Assembly: GCF_009792895.1 (NCBI RefSeq)
Contig: NZ_WSSC01000002.1
Coordinates: 527,630 to 591,629, forward strand
Source: Pigmentibacter ruber
GTDB lineage: Bacteria > Bdellovibrionota_B > Oligoflexia > Silvanigrellales > Silvanigrellaceae
Direction: 5' to 3'
Length of the DNA: 64,000 bases
Position 1 is the first letter of the stretch, and each line of letters starts with the position of its first letter. Of this stretch, positions 54,460 through 63,803 are shown one piece after another. Made by a program: the position numbers and the translations under genes. Below the pieces are notes generated by a model, which made no database searches, had not been told where the DNA came from, and was given only the letters and a program-made list of their open reading frames with translations.

Positions 54460-55905
54460 TTAAAAGTCCAACTCAGTAGATTCTCTACTTTCGCTTACTG
54501 CTTTCACCAAGACTTCTACAAAGATATAATGATTTTCGCAATCACCAGCGAATTTAAGTTTTAAGTTTTTAGAATAAGTTGGGCTCAAAAAATGTTTCCC
54601 TTGAAGAAGATTGTTCGCATCATCATATACTAAGGCAAAACCTCGTTGTAAATTTTGTTCTATGCTTGATTTTATTATTTTCAACATTTTTTCAATATTT
54701 TTGAGATTCTTTTGTTCTGATTGAATCCTTTTTAGAGCTGAAGATGTGCATTTTTCTTGCAATGATAAAATAAAATTTTTTTCTTTTGCGAGTCTTTTAA
54801 GTAAAAAATAAGTAATATTATCAACCTTTTGGAAAAAAAATTGGTATGAATGGAGAACTGTATCTGTTAAAATTCGTGCTGCAGCTGTAGGGGTTTTTTC
54901 TGAGATGTTGGCGACCTCGTCTGCAATGCTGTTATCGTCAAAATGACCTATAGCGGTGAGCACAGGCAATGGGCATAATGCTATTTGCTCAGCGATTGAA
55001 AAATCATCAAACCAACGCAGATCTAATCTACTTCCTCCTCCTCTTGTAATTACAACACAATCATAAAAAAAAGTATTTTTGGCTACTATTTGAAAAGCTG
55101 AGACAATATTTTCAGCCGTTTTTTCACCTTGCATATTACAATCAAATAAAGTTATTTTAAATGCAATTTTTGATAATGAAAGTTCATTTATAAAATCAGA
55201 ATAAGCTCTGCTATCTTTTGCTGTAATTAAAGCAATTTTTAAAGGGTATGAAGGAAATGAAATATTTTTATTTTTATGATACAAACCCTTATTTTTTAAA
55301 GATTGAACGATAGCTAAACGTTGGAGAGCTAGCTCACCTTGGGTAAAATGAATATCAATATCTTCAATAATGCCGATTATTTTCGCACCTTCTTTGCGAA
55401 ATTCACAGCGGATAAGAATTTTAATTTTAGTACCGTCAGAAAATAAAATTTGATTTAGCTTACTATCTAATCTTTTTCTCACATTTACCCATATTATACA
55501 TGGTATACTTGCTGTTTTGTTAAAGTTAGATGAAGCCTGTTCTTTATCAATTAAATCAAAAAAAAGATGTTCATTACTTTGTTTTAAATTAGATATTTCT
55601 CCAGAAATCCAATAATTATGAAATAAATTTTTTGTTATAATATTATTTATAAATAAAAGGAAATTTGTTACTGAATAAGAATCCGTTGGTATGGCTGGAG
55701 ATTCTAAATTCTTAATATCAAAGTGATCCTCAATTGATAAGCCTAGTTTTTTCAAGTTTTCCAAATTTTCATTGGTAAGGAATAACCACCAATTTTTTGC
55801 TAATGGATCCCATTTTCCTCCAATAATTTTAATTTTCTCTTTTAAATTAAAAGTGTTTCCGCTTAGAATTATTTTTTGTTCTTGTTTGTTTAATAAAATT
55901 TTCAT
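54460..55905 (-). CDS. xseA: Exodeoxyribonuclease VII large subunit with extra N-terminal domain
   Basis: A 481-residue nuclease subunit. From about residue 75 the standard XseA layout begins with an OB-fold nucleic-acid domain (YWISGEISNLKQSNEHLFFDLID), then the catalytic domain ALITAKDSRAYSDFI, VITRGGGSRLDLRWFDD and TAIGHFDDNSIADEVANISEKTPTAAA, then a coiled coil. Residues about 1-70 form an additional small domain with NLKEKIKIIGGKWDPLAKNWWLF, resembling the DUF5710-type motif found in primases and helicases. The start overlaps the upstream gene's stop by 4 bases. Confidence 0.92.
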   Translation of the reverse strand: MKILLNKQEQKIILSGNTFNLKEKIKIIGGKWDPLAKNWWLFLTNENLENLKKLGLSIEDHFDIKNLESPAIPTDSYSVTNFLLFINNIITKNLFHNYWISGEISNLKQSNEHLFFDLIDKEQASSNFNKTASIPCIIWVNVRKRLDSKLNQILFSDGTKIKILIRCEFRKEGAKIIGIIEDIDIHFTQGELALQRLAIVQSLKNKGLYHKNKNISFPSYPLKIALITAKDSRAYSDFINELSLSKIAFKITLFDCNMQGEKTAENIVSAFQIVAKNTFFYDCVVITRGGGSRLDLRWFDDFSIAEQIALCPLPVLTAIGHFDDNSIADEVANISEKTPTAAARILTDTVLHSYQFFFQKVDNITYFLLKRLAKEKNFILSLQEKCTSSALKRIQSEQKNLKNIEKMLKIIKSSIEQNLQRGFALVYDDANNLLQGKHFLSPTYSKNLKLKFAGDCENHYIFVEVLVKAVSESRESTELDF

Positions 55906-57917
55906 TTTTTTTCTTTATAGGAAATATAATACTGCAAATTATCAGGAATTTTAGGGAAAAAATGTGAAATGATTTTTAAATCAAAATCAATTGTGTTTTG
56001 ATCGAAAGCGTGATTTTCATAGGATTTTAATAAGTAGAAATCATTATAATTATTGATATTAAAAAGGTTACTATTTATAAAATTAGGATTTGGTTTTAAT
56101 AAGAATTCTCCAATTCTAAGCTGTAATTGATCCAAATTTTTATTATCCTTAACAAACTCTAGTTGAAAATTATTTGTAAATCGCTCAGAAAACAATAAGC
56201 AATTTACTTGTAGTTTAGGGATAACACTTTCATTTTGAACTTTCAAATCCGCCACGTAAGATTCTGACTTGGAGTCAAAGTAAATTTGCCAAATTTTTAT
56301 ATTATAATCTGAAAAACATCGTGCAATTTTATCTTTAGTTGAAATTTTAAATTTTATCGTTTTAAAATTGTAAAATGTAAATGCTAAATCTTGTAGTTGG
56401 TATTTATCTCTTTCATCTTCAATTTTTTTTACGTAATCTGAAAAAAAAGAGATGGGAATGAAAAAATTCTCATTTGTAAAGTAATAATTATCTTTAAATA
56501 AAAAGTATTCTTCATTTTTTGAATGGAATGTTATTGTTTGTATGTCTTTATAATTAAATAATTCTGCTCCTTTTAAATATGAAATTATTATGTTAATTAA
56601 TAAATTTTGAGAAATACGACTATTTTCTTGAAGTTTACTAAGTGAACTGAAGTAATTTTTATTTATAGTATTATTTAATATTGCGATAATCGAAAAATTA
56701 GTAAGCATATTTTTTGGGTTAAAATTAAAATCATAGGAATTTAAGAGAAATATATTTATATTTGTATCTAGTTTTTTTAATGTACTCAATAAATATTCTT
56801 CTGAAAAATCATCATGTTCAATATTTATTCGGATAAAATCTTGATTGGTAGTATTTATAATTTGAGACAAAGAATCTGATATATTAGAAAGTGATCTTTT
56901 TCTGTTAATAGAAATAAATAAATTAGAGTTATTGTCATTTAATTTGTTGTTAAAATTATCATAAATAGCTATTTTTAAATACGATTTTGAATTACTGTTT
57001 GCTAATTTATATAAATATTTAAAGTTTTCAAGAAAAATATCATTTGAATTATATGTAAAACCATTATTTAGTAAGGAATTGTTGGATTCTAATGAAAGAA
57101 TATTCTCTTTATAATTAGTTGATATAGGAAAAGAGTTCTTATTTATGAATAAATTGTTATTTTGGTAAATTTTTTTAATTTCAGTGAAAAATTGATCTGA
57201 TAAATTTTTGTGTTTGATAGTAAAAAAAACAGACTTTTTACTTGAATTAATTTTTTTTATTCCATGAAAAATAAGAGCACCAGAAGAATTTTTAGTCCAT
57301 GATATGATCAATGATTTTCCTTGGTAATTTTCTGGTATTTTAATTTCTGTAAATTGATTGTTGTTCATCTCAAATTGTAATTTTTCATCATTATCAAAGC
57401 TTAATATTACATGACTGGGAGTTTCTCCTTTATTCGCAGCAATTCCTTTATTTTCAAAAACTAATACTTTTGATTTAAGGTAATCATAGCAATCACAAGA
57501 AATACTTTCATTAGGTAATAGAATAATTGTGTTACTTTCAACAAGTTCTTTCTTAGTATTATTTAAAGAGAATGTAATTTTTTTTTGTAAATTGTTTGTT
57601 TTTTCTATTTCTATTATTGAATTATCTTTCAATAAATCTGTACTTATTTCTTGTTTTTTAACTCGTTTGTTATATTTGAAATAATCAAAAATATATTTGT
57701 CTTCTACTAAATTTGTTACATTAATTAAGTATAAGTTTTTATTAAAATCATTTTTTTCTATAAATTCATCGATGGATAGTTGTTGAATAGGGGTAATTAA
57801 AATATTTTGTTTAATTAAAAAGAAGTATAAAGAGTTTCTAAAGAAATATATTGATGAAAAAATTAAAATAATTGCTATAATAAAGTAAGGATATTTTTTA
57901 TCATGATTTTTTTTCAT
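55902..57917 (-). CDS. Unknown large single-anchor membrane protein (partner of the next gene)
   Basis: A 671-residue protein with one N-terminal transmembrane helix (about 9-30) and a large outward or periplasmic domain with high Asn/Ser/Lys. A middle segment (about 165-225, SHVILSFDNDEKLQFEM and YQGKSLIISWTKNSSGAL) looks beta-sandwich-like. No catalytic motif is recognisable. Its start overlaps the stop of the upstream five-helix membrane protein by 4 bases, and its end overlaps xseA by 4 bases, so three genes are tightly coupled. Function unknown. Confidence 0.7.
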   Translation of the reverse strand: MKKNHDKKYPYFIIAIILIFSSIYFFRNSLYFFLIKQNILITPIQQLSIDEFIEKNDFNKNLYLINVTNLVEDKYIFDYFKYNKRVKKQEISTDLLKDNSIIEIEKTNNLQKKITFSLNNTKKELVESNTIILLPNESISCDCYDYLKSKVLVFENKGIAANKGETPSHVILSFDNDEKLQFEMNNNQFTEIKIPENYQGKSLIISWTKNSSGALIFHGIKKINSSKKSVFFTIKHKNLSDQFFTEIKKIYQNNNLFINKNSFPISTNYKENILSLESNNSLLNNGFTYNSNDIFLENFKYLYKLANSNSKSYLKIAIYDNFNNKLNDNNSNLFISINRKRSLSNISDSLSQIINTTNQDFIRINIEHDDFSEEYLLSTLKKLDTNINIFLLNSYDFNFNPKNMLTNFSIIAILNNTINKNYFSSLSKLQENSRISQNLLINIIISYLKGAELFNYKDIQTITFHSKNEEYFLFKDNYYFTNENFFIPISFFSDYVKKIEDERDKYQLQDLAFTFYNFKTIKFKISTKDKIARCFSDYNIKIWQIYFDSKSESYVADLKVQNESVIPKLQVNCLLFSERFTNNFQLEFVKDNKNLDQLQLRIGEFLLKPNPNFINSNLFNINNYNDFYLLKSYENHAFDQNTIDFDLKIISHFFPKIPDNLQYYISYKEKK

Positions 57918-59626
57918 GTTTTTTCCGAGTATAAAATAAATATTTTTTCAAAAAATTGTTTGTTTATAAAAAAATTAATATCGTTGAATAAACTTTTTTC
58001 AATCTGCTTTTCACAAGTTGAGTTTAAATCTTTGTTACTTGATATTATTTTTTGAGGAAACTCTCTTATGTTAATTTCAAAAGAGTAACTAATGTCTTTT
58101 GCTTCATTCATACTGCATTTATAAAATCTTTTCAATCCTAATGATTGTTGAATATTTTCATTGAATTTAATTGATACTCTATTATTACTAACGGAAAATA
58201 TTTTATTTAAATTAGCATTATTGTTTTCTTCAAAATAATTAAAAGAAATATCACTTTTGTAATTATTGAAATAAATATTTCCTAAATTTATAATGTTTTG
58301 AATAGATAAGTTTGGTGAGGATTTTTTTGTTAACTCAATAAAATCTGTTTTTTTGTCTTTTCTAAAAGAAAAAATATTGATATTTAATTCATTTGACTCA
58401 AGTGTTTCATTTATTTTTTCTATGATTTTTATAAGATTCGCTGGTTCAGATTTTTCTGGAAATACTGTAACAATTAACTTTTTTCGATCTTTCTTAGTAT
58501 TCAGTCTTAGATAAAAATCTTCTAATATTATATCGCTAATATCTTCTGCTTTATTTAAGCAGAGTGTCATTGGAAAAAATTTTAAAACAATTAAATTTGG
58601 AAGAAATAAAAGAATAGGATTTAAATTTTGCAAATAAAAATAATTTTTTAAACTTTGGATATTATTGTCGCACTGAACTCCTGAATCAAGATATTTAGTT
58701 AGAGTAGCAATACTTGATGGATTGCTTATATTGCTAAAACTTATTTCCAAGTTATCTTTTCTAACTTTTTTCATATGCTCTTCTAGAGATGAATAAAAAG
58801 ATGAATTTGGAATCTCATTTCTAATTCCTGATTCAAAAGGATACAACCCTGTTAGAAGTGATATATAATTAGGTAACTGCATATTTGAAACAAGGGAAAT
58901 TTCATATGAATTAAAAATAAAGTTTTTTTCTAAATATTTAAATTCGTTTGATTTTTTTAAGCTTTCAAAATTAGAGTTACTATTATTTTCAAGAATGAAT
59001 AAAATGTTTGTGTTTTTTATATTGTTTTTACTTTCGGATCTAAAATTTTCTGTTTTTTTCCAATCATAAATTAAAAATATAATAATTCCTGAAAATAATA
59101 ATATTATTCTTATTTTTTTCTTGTATAAATTTTCATTTATATTTATAAAGAAAACCATAAATGAGATGATGAAGAAAATTATAAATAAGAAATTTAAAAC
59201 ACTTGATGTATTCGTTATTAATGATGATTTTATAGAACTTTTTCCAAAAAAATATCCTGAAAAATTTGTGGATAAAATGAATATTGTCATGACAATTAAA
59301 GTGAAAAATCTTTGAACCTTTATTTGTGATTTTATTAATAATATACCTATAGAAAATCTAATTATGATTGATGGTATTATTAAGGAAATAAAGTTTAATG
59401 CTATCAATATTAGATAATCACTAAAAGATAGTATTGGCATATTTGTTATTGTTATGTTCTCAGGATAGTAGCTTAAAAAATTTTTTTCCCAAGAATAGTA
59501 AATCAACAAATTTTTTAGAATACAAAACAATATAAGTATTAAAGAAGTAAAATAAAAAAAGTTCTTATCCAATAAAAATTTGGAAATATTTGACACTGTA
59601 GATTTAGAAAGACTGTGTCTGCTCAT
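57914..59626 (-). CDS. Five-helix membrane protein with degenerate sulfatase-like domain (LtaS/EptA layout)
   Basis: A 570-residue protein with five predicted transmembrane helices (about 18-40, 66-98, 107-128, 143-165, 170-188) and a large extracytoplasmic domain, the layout of LtaS, EptA and BcsG phosphotransferases. NILFILENNSNSNFESLKK and MQLPNYISLLTGLYPFESGIRNE match the sulfatase-fold N-terminus, but the metal-ligand Asp is Glu/Asn and the nucleophile position (Cys, Ser or Thr) is not kept. It is therefore probably catalytically dead or very divergent. Coupled to the 671-residue gene; located beside a cell-wall muramidase gene. Confidence 0.65.
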   Translation of the reverse strand: MSRHSLSKSTVSNISKFLLDKNFFYFTSLILILFCILKNLLIYYSWEKNFLSYYPENITITNMPILSFSDYLILIALNFISLIIPSIIIRFSIGILLIKSQIKVQRFFTLIVMTIFILSTNFSGYFFGKSSIKSSLITNTSSVLNFLFIIFFIISFMVFFININENLYKKKIRIILLFSGIIIFLIYDWKKTENFRSESKNNIKNTNILFILENNSNSNFESLKKSNEFKYLEKNFIFNSYEISLVSNMQLPNYISLLTGLYPFESGIRNEIPNSSFYSSLEEHMKKVRKDNLEISFSNISNPSSIATLTKYLDSGVQCDNNIQSLKNYFYLQNLNPILLFLPNLIVLKFFPMTLCLNKAEDISDIILEDFYLRLNTKKDRKKLIVTVFPEKSEPANLIKIIEKINETLESNELNINIFSFRKDKKTDFIELTKKSSPNLSIQNIINLGNIYFNNYKSDISFNYFEENNNANLNKIFSVSNNRVSIKFNENIQQSLGLKRFYKCSMNEAKDISYSFEINIREFPQKIISSNKDLNSTCEKQIEKSLFNDINFFINKQFFEKIFILYSEKT

Positions 59627-59627
59627 C

Positions 59628-60896
59628 CTATTCTCTATAAATTAAAAGTTCCTCAACTTCATTTATAAAATTTTGCGCACTTTTATCTGAAATAGCAAGT
59701 TGTTCTTTTAAAAGAGTCAAATCCCAATCCGCCGACAGTTCATTAAAATAGTTTAACCAGCGATCGGTACCATAAATAAGATTTATAGGTAAGTCTGTAT
59801 AATTATATTCATAGCCCGGATCAGACCATTTGAATGTTTCTTTATGATAAATGTTACAAAATGTTAAAAATGTAATCCCTAAATTGAATAAGTTTGTATT
59901 TTGTGGATTTTCTATATGAAATTGTAGTCCATAACATATTTGGTTATGATGTTTATTAAATGTTGGTCTAAAATTATGTGGGCGAATAACAATTGAAGAG
60001 GTATTATTTTTATCATTTAAGTAGATTTCTTTATGATTATTTAAAAACTTAAGACATTCAATGTTATTTAACCATGGTGCACCAATAAGTTGAAATGGTA
60101 TGGTACTTCCTCGTCCTTCACTAATGTTTGTTCCCTCAAGGATAACAAAAGAAGGAAAAAAATAAGCTGATTCCCAGCATGGAATATTTGGAGATGGCAT
60201 TGCCCAATTGATTGATTTAAAAGAGGATATATTTTCATTTCGCGAAAGATTATCAACAGAAATAACTTTATAATCAACATTGAGTTTATCATATTTTATG
60301 AAATAATAACCTAATTCACCCATCGTTAGACCATGTCGCATTGGAATATCATACCAACCTACAAAACTATGCCATTTTAATTCAAGCCTATCACCCTCAA
60401 CAAAATTCCAGTTTTTATTTGCTTCATTTTTCAAACATAGTCCTAATGGATTTGGACGATCTAGTACGACTACTTTTTTTCCAAATTTTGCAGCGGCCTT
60501 TAGACATGCAGCAAGAGTTAGCATATAAGTATATACTCTACATCCTATATCTTGTAAGTCCACTATTAAGGTATCAATGGTTTCCATTTGTGCAGCTGTA
60601 GGTTCTCTTGTTTTAGAATAAAGACTATATAAAGGAACTTTTTTCCCATCATAAAATGTATAGAAATCATCAGGAGTTTCTCGCATGTTGTCTTGTTCTG
60701 TTTGGAAATATCCATGCTGGGGACCAAAAACACAAGCTATTTCTGTGGTATTGATTTGTTTAGTTGCTGAATATAATATTTCACAACTTGGTTCATAGCT
60801 AGATGTAATTGATGTCTGATTAACTACAATTCCAATTTTACCAAAATTTGCAATTATTTTTGGATTATTTTTAATTTTATCTATACTTGGTTTCAT
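59628..60896 (-). CDS. namZ: Exo-beta-N-acetylmuramidase NamZ (DUF1343)
   Basis: A 422-residue protein of the DUF1343/NamZ family, which removes terminal MurNAc from peptidoglycan fragments. Landmarks: GIVVNQTSI, ACVFGPQHGYFQTEQDNM, PLYSLYSKTREPTAAQM, LIVDLQDIGCRVYTYMLTL, VVVLDRPNPLG, FVGWYDIPMRHGLTMGELGYYF and, near the end, GYEYNYTDLPINLIYGTDRW. The predicted N-terminus has no clear signal peptide, so action on recycled muropeptides in the cytoplasm is possible. ATG 60896 has GAGG 6 bases upstream. Confidence 0.9.
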   Translation of the reverse strand: MKPSIDKIKNNPKIIANFGKIGIVVNQTSITSSYEPSCEILYSATKQINTTEIACVFGPQHGYFQTEQDNMRETPDDFYTFYDGKKVPLYSLYSKTREPTAAQMETIDTLIVDLQDIGCRVYTYMLTLAACLKAAAKFGKKVVVLDRPNPLGLCLKNEANKNWNFVEGDRLELKWHSFVGWYDIPMRHGLTMGELGYYFIKYDKLNVDYKVISVDNLSRNENISSFKSINWAMPSPNIPCWESAYFFPSFVILEGTNISEGRGSTIPFQLIGAPWLNNIECLKFLNNHKEIYLNDKNNTSSIVIRPHNFRPTFNKHHNQICYGLQFHIENPQNTNLFNLGITFLTFCNIYHKETFKWSDPGYEYNYTDLPINLIYGTDRWLNYFNELSADWDLTLLKEQLAISDKSAQNFINEVEELLIYRE

Positions 60897-60978
60897 TGAG
60901 ATCCTCATAAATATTGCTTATTCTAATCAATATTTTTAAATTGCGTCTTATGCTTGTCTTAAGCAATTCTTGCCTATT

Positions 60979-61004
60979 TAAGAAGAAGAAAGTCTCTCCG
61001 AATT
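60979..61004 (+). promoter_or_regulatory. Possible sigma-28-type flagellin promoter
   Basis: TAAG (60979-60982), 14 bases, then TCCGAATT (60997-61004), close to the flagellar consensus TAAA-N15-GCCGATAA. It lies about 170 bases before the flagellin ATG; downstream the leader contains a 9-bp AT hairpin (61035-61056). Match is imperfect. Confidence 0.4.
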
Positions 61005-61171
61005 TTTAGGCAGTCCTTGTTTATGATGGCATAATAAAATTTAAAAATAAATTTTAATGCTGCCGTAAAATGAAGAAAAATCATTTACGTTTTAAGAAAT
61101 AAGGAAATGGCAATCAGGAGGATTGCTCACTCCACTTTGTGGGGAAAAAGGTTTCATGGAGGAAACAGAGT

Positions 61172-62146
61172 ATGGGTTTGCGAATTCAGACCAATATGCA
61201 GTCTCTTAACTCTCAACGGGTTTTACATCTTTCAACAATGGCGAATGATTTGTCTATGGAAAAATTAAGTTCAGGATATCGAATCAATAGAGCAGCAGAT
61301 GACGCCGCTGGGCTTGCTATTAGTGAAAAAATTAAAGCAGATATTCGCGGCTTAAATATGGCGAAAAGAAATGCGAATGATGGTATTTCAATGGTACAAG
61401 TTGCTGAAGGTGGTATGAATGAAATTGGAAATATTTTAAATCGCCTTCGTGAGCTTTCCGTTCAAGGTGCTTCAGATACAATAGGTAACAATGAGCGTGA
61501 TTTTATTCACAAAGAATATGTTGCATTAAAAGACGAAATTGATCGTATAACTAATTCCACAGAGTATAACGGAAGTTTGTTGTTAATTGGAAAAAATGCT
61601 GAAGATAAAATTCCAGATCCTATGATGTTGAATCGTGCAAATACTCCTCCATTTGAAGTTCAAGTTGGTAAAAACTGGTATGAAGGAGTTGATGCTATGG
61701 GTATAGATAACCCATTTGGCAGAAATCCTGTTAACATAATTCGCATTAAATTTGATCAAATTGATACAAGTACAGTTGGATTAAATTTAGGTAGAGGAAA
61801 TGATGATTCTGAAGGATCAATTGGTGTTTTTCAAGCTGATCAAAAGGATTCTACTTTTTCAAAAAATAGGGCTCAACGCTCTATTGCTAAAATAGATCAA
61901 GCAATTAATACAATTGCAGGATTTAGAGCAGATCTCGGTGCTATCCAAAATAGATTGAATTCAACAATAGCAAACCTTGCTATTCAAAGCGAAAACTTTT
62001 CTGCAGCTAATAGCCGTATCCGTGATACTGACTTTGCTGAAGAAACAACAAGATATACTCAGTCAAATATTCTCAAGCAAGCTGGTATCGCAGTTCTTAC
62101 TCAAGCCAACCAATCTCCACAAGCAGCATTGCGTTTACTTGGATAA
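61172..62146 (+). CDS. fliC: Flagellin
   Basis: A 324-residue flagellin: conserved N-terminal D0/D1 (GLRIQTNMQSLNSQRVLHLS, MEKLSSGYRINRAADDAAGLAISEKI, NDGISMVQVAEGGMNEIGNILNRLRELSVQ) and C-terminal D1/D0 (RIRDTDFAEETTRYTQSNIL, QANQSPQAALRLLG). The variable middle (about 150-240) is short, Asn/Asp/Pro-rich and contains IRIKFDQIDTSTVGLN. ATG 61172 follows GGAGG by 9 bases. A hairpin terminator follows the stop. Only one flagellin is in the window. Confidence 0.96.
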   Translation: MGLRIQTNMQSLNSQRVLHLSTMANDLSMEKLSSGYRINRAADDAAGLAISEKIKADIRGLNMAKRNANDGISMVQVAEGGMNEIGNILNRLRELSVQGASDTIGNNERDFIHKEYVALKDEIDRITNSTEYNGSLLLIGKNAEDKIPDPMMLNRANTPPFEVQVGKNWYEGVDAMGIDNPFGRNPVNIIRIKFDQIDTSTVGLNLGRGNDDSEGSIGVFQADQKDSTFSKNRAQRSIAKIDQAINTIAGFRADLGAIQNRLNSTIANLAIQSENFSAANSRIRDTDFAEETTRYTQSNILKQAGIAVLTQANQSPQAALRLLG

Positions 62147-62150
62147 TTTT

Positions 62151-62186
62151 CAAAGTCTCTTTGGTTTTTTTATCAAAGAGACTTTG
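62151..62186 (+). terminator. Flagellin terminator
   Basis: CAAAGTCTCTTTG and CAAAGAGACTTTG form a 13-bp stem around a T-rich 10-base loop, 4 bases after the stop. The downstream T-run is weak. Confidence 0.7.
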
Positions 62187-62321
62187 CTTATAAAATAATT
62201 TTATAAATACTTCTTAAATTTAAATAATTTTAATTTTTTATTGAATAATATTGTAGATACGGTATAAGTTTTAGACAAGAAAATAAATTTTTAATACTAA
62301 TCAAATTTAGAGGTTCGCTTG

Positions 62322-63536
62322 ATGGGAAAAATAAATGAAAATCAAATTGATGTATTATTTTCTAAAAAATTTTTAGAATTAAGTAACATGGGTGGTGAAA
62401 TTCGCAAAATATTTATGCTTGGACAAAACTTAAAACAAAAAAATTCTAACATTGAATTAATTGATCTTTCATTGGGAAATCCTGATCTTGAACCACCTAT
62501 ACAAATTAAAAATTTATTAATTCATTTACTAAATAGTAATGAAAAGGGTAGTCATAGATATATGGATTCTGCCGGATTACCTGAAGTAAGAGAATTTTTA
62601 GCTAATGAATTATCAAAATCAGAAAAAGTTAAAATAACTAAAGACAATATTTTTCTAACAGTTGGCGCCGCTGGAGCTATCCAAATTGTATTTAGAACTT
62701 TTTTAGATATTAATGATGAAGTTATAATATTTACTCCATATTTCCCTGAATATATTCCATATACAGGAAATTGTGGAGCAAAGCCTATTTTTGTAAAATG
62801 TGATGAGTTTCATCAGCCTAATATTGAAGATTTTGAAAAGAAAATTTCAGATAAAACAAAAATTGTATTAATAAATTCGCCAAATAATCCTACGGGAATT
62901 TCATATAAAAAAGAAAAACTTATTGCAATTACAAATATTTTAAATAAACAAAATGAAAAATATGGAAGAAATATTCAATTAGTAGCGGATGAACCTTATG
63001 CACGAGTTCTATTTAATGAAGGAAAACAACACTCACTTTTGGAAATGTATAAATATACTTGGCTTATTAGATCATTTTCTAAAGACTTAGGTCTTGCTGG
63101 AGAAAGAATTGGATATTTAGCTTGGCGCAATGATCCTGAATTTGAGCAAATGCAAAATACTTTTAGACAATCCTCCAGAGTTTTAGGTTTTGTCAGTGCG
63201 CCCCGTTTAATGCAACGTCTAATACCCCTCGTTTATAATACAAAAGTAAGTATAGAAACATATCAAAAACGTGTGGATAGTTTTGTTTCTATCTTAAAAA
63301 GTGGTGGGATATCAGTTCAAAAACCAGATGCAGGATTTTTTGTGTTTCCCAAATGTCCAATAGCAGATGATAAAAGTTTCTGTGAGGATTTAGTACAGCT
63401 TGGAGTTCTTTGCGTTCCTGGTTCTGGTTTTGGTCAATCTGGATATTTTCGCGCTTCATTGACCCAAGATCTTAATTTAATTGAGTCAGCAGCACACAAA
63501 ATTATAAGCCTTATAAAGTCTAATAATTACATATAG
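62322..63536 (+). CDS. PLP-dependent aminotransferase, class I/II
   Basis: A 404-residue fold-type I aminotransferase: IDLSLGNPDLEPP, YMDSAGLPEVREFLANEL, LTVGAAGAIQIVFRTFLD, FTPYFPEYIPY, INSPNNPTGISY, VADEPYARVLF and the PLP lysine in RSFSKDLGLAGERIGYLAW, then DAGFFVFPKCP and GQSGYFRASLTQD. It resembles aspartate/aromatic-type aminotransferases; the exact substrate cannot be assigned. ATG 62322 has GAGG 8 bases upstream. Confidence 0.93.
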   Translation: MGKINENQIDVLFSKKFLELSNMGGEIRKIFMLGQNLKQKNSNIELIDLSLGNPDLEPPIQIKNLLIHLLNSNEKGSHRYMDSAGLPEVREFLANELSKSEKVKITKDNIFLTVGAAGAIQIVFRTFLDINDEVIIFTPYFPEYIPYTGNCGAKPIFVKCDEFHQPNIEDFEKKISDKTKIVLINSPNNPTGISYKKEKLIAITNILNKQNEKYGRNIQLVADEPYARVLFNEGKQHSLLEMYKYTWLIRSFSKDLGLAGERIGYLAWRNDPEFEQMQNTFRQSSRVLGFVSAPRLMQRLIPLVYNTKVSIETYQKRVDSFVSILKSGGISVQKPDAGFFVFPKCPIADDKSFCEDLVQLGVLCVPGSGFGQSGYFRASLTQDLNLIESAAHKIISLIKSNNYI

Positions 63537-63567
63537 ATAAAAAAGTTAAAAAAAAATTTAGAAAAAT

Positions 63568-63596
63568 TTGACAACTCAAACTGGGTTGTGTAGCTA
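63568..63596 (+). promoter_or_regulatory. Possible rRNA operon promoter
   Basis: TTGACA (63568-63573), a 17-base spacer and TAGCTA (63591-63596), about 210 bases before the 16S gene. A second TTGACA at 63651-63656 has no good -10. The leader between holds a small hairpin (GGTTC/GAACC near 63720-63745). Confidence 0.4.
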
Positions 63597-63803
63597 GATG
63601 TTCTCGCTGCAGTAGCGTACTCGAAAGGGTTGCTAAGTAGTGAAAGTTATTTGACAAGAGAAGAGAGCAGAAACAGAGTGCGGGAGCGTTGTGTTTCGTA
63701 TCGAAAGAGACGAAGTACAAGGTTCCTCATAAAAGAAAGAACCGTCAAGGTAGAGTAAAACTACCATAAAAAGAAAAGCGAGCTCCGTAAGGAGTAAGAA
63801 ATA

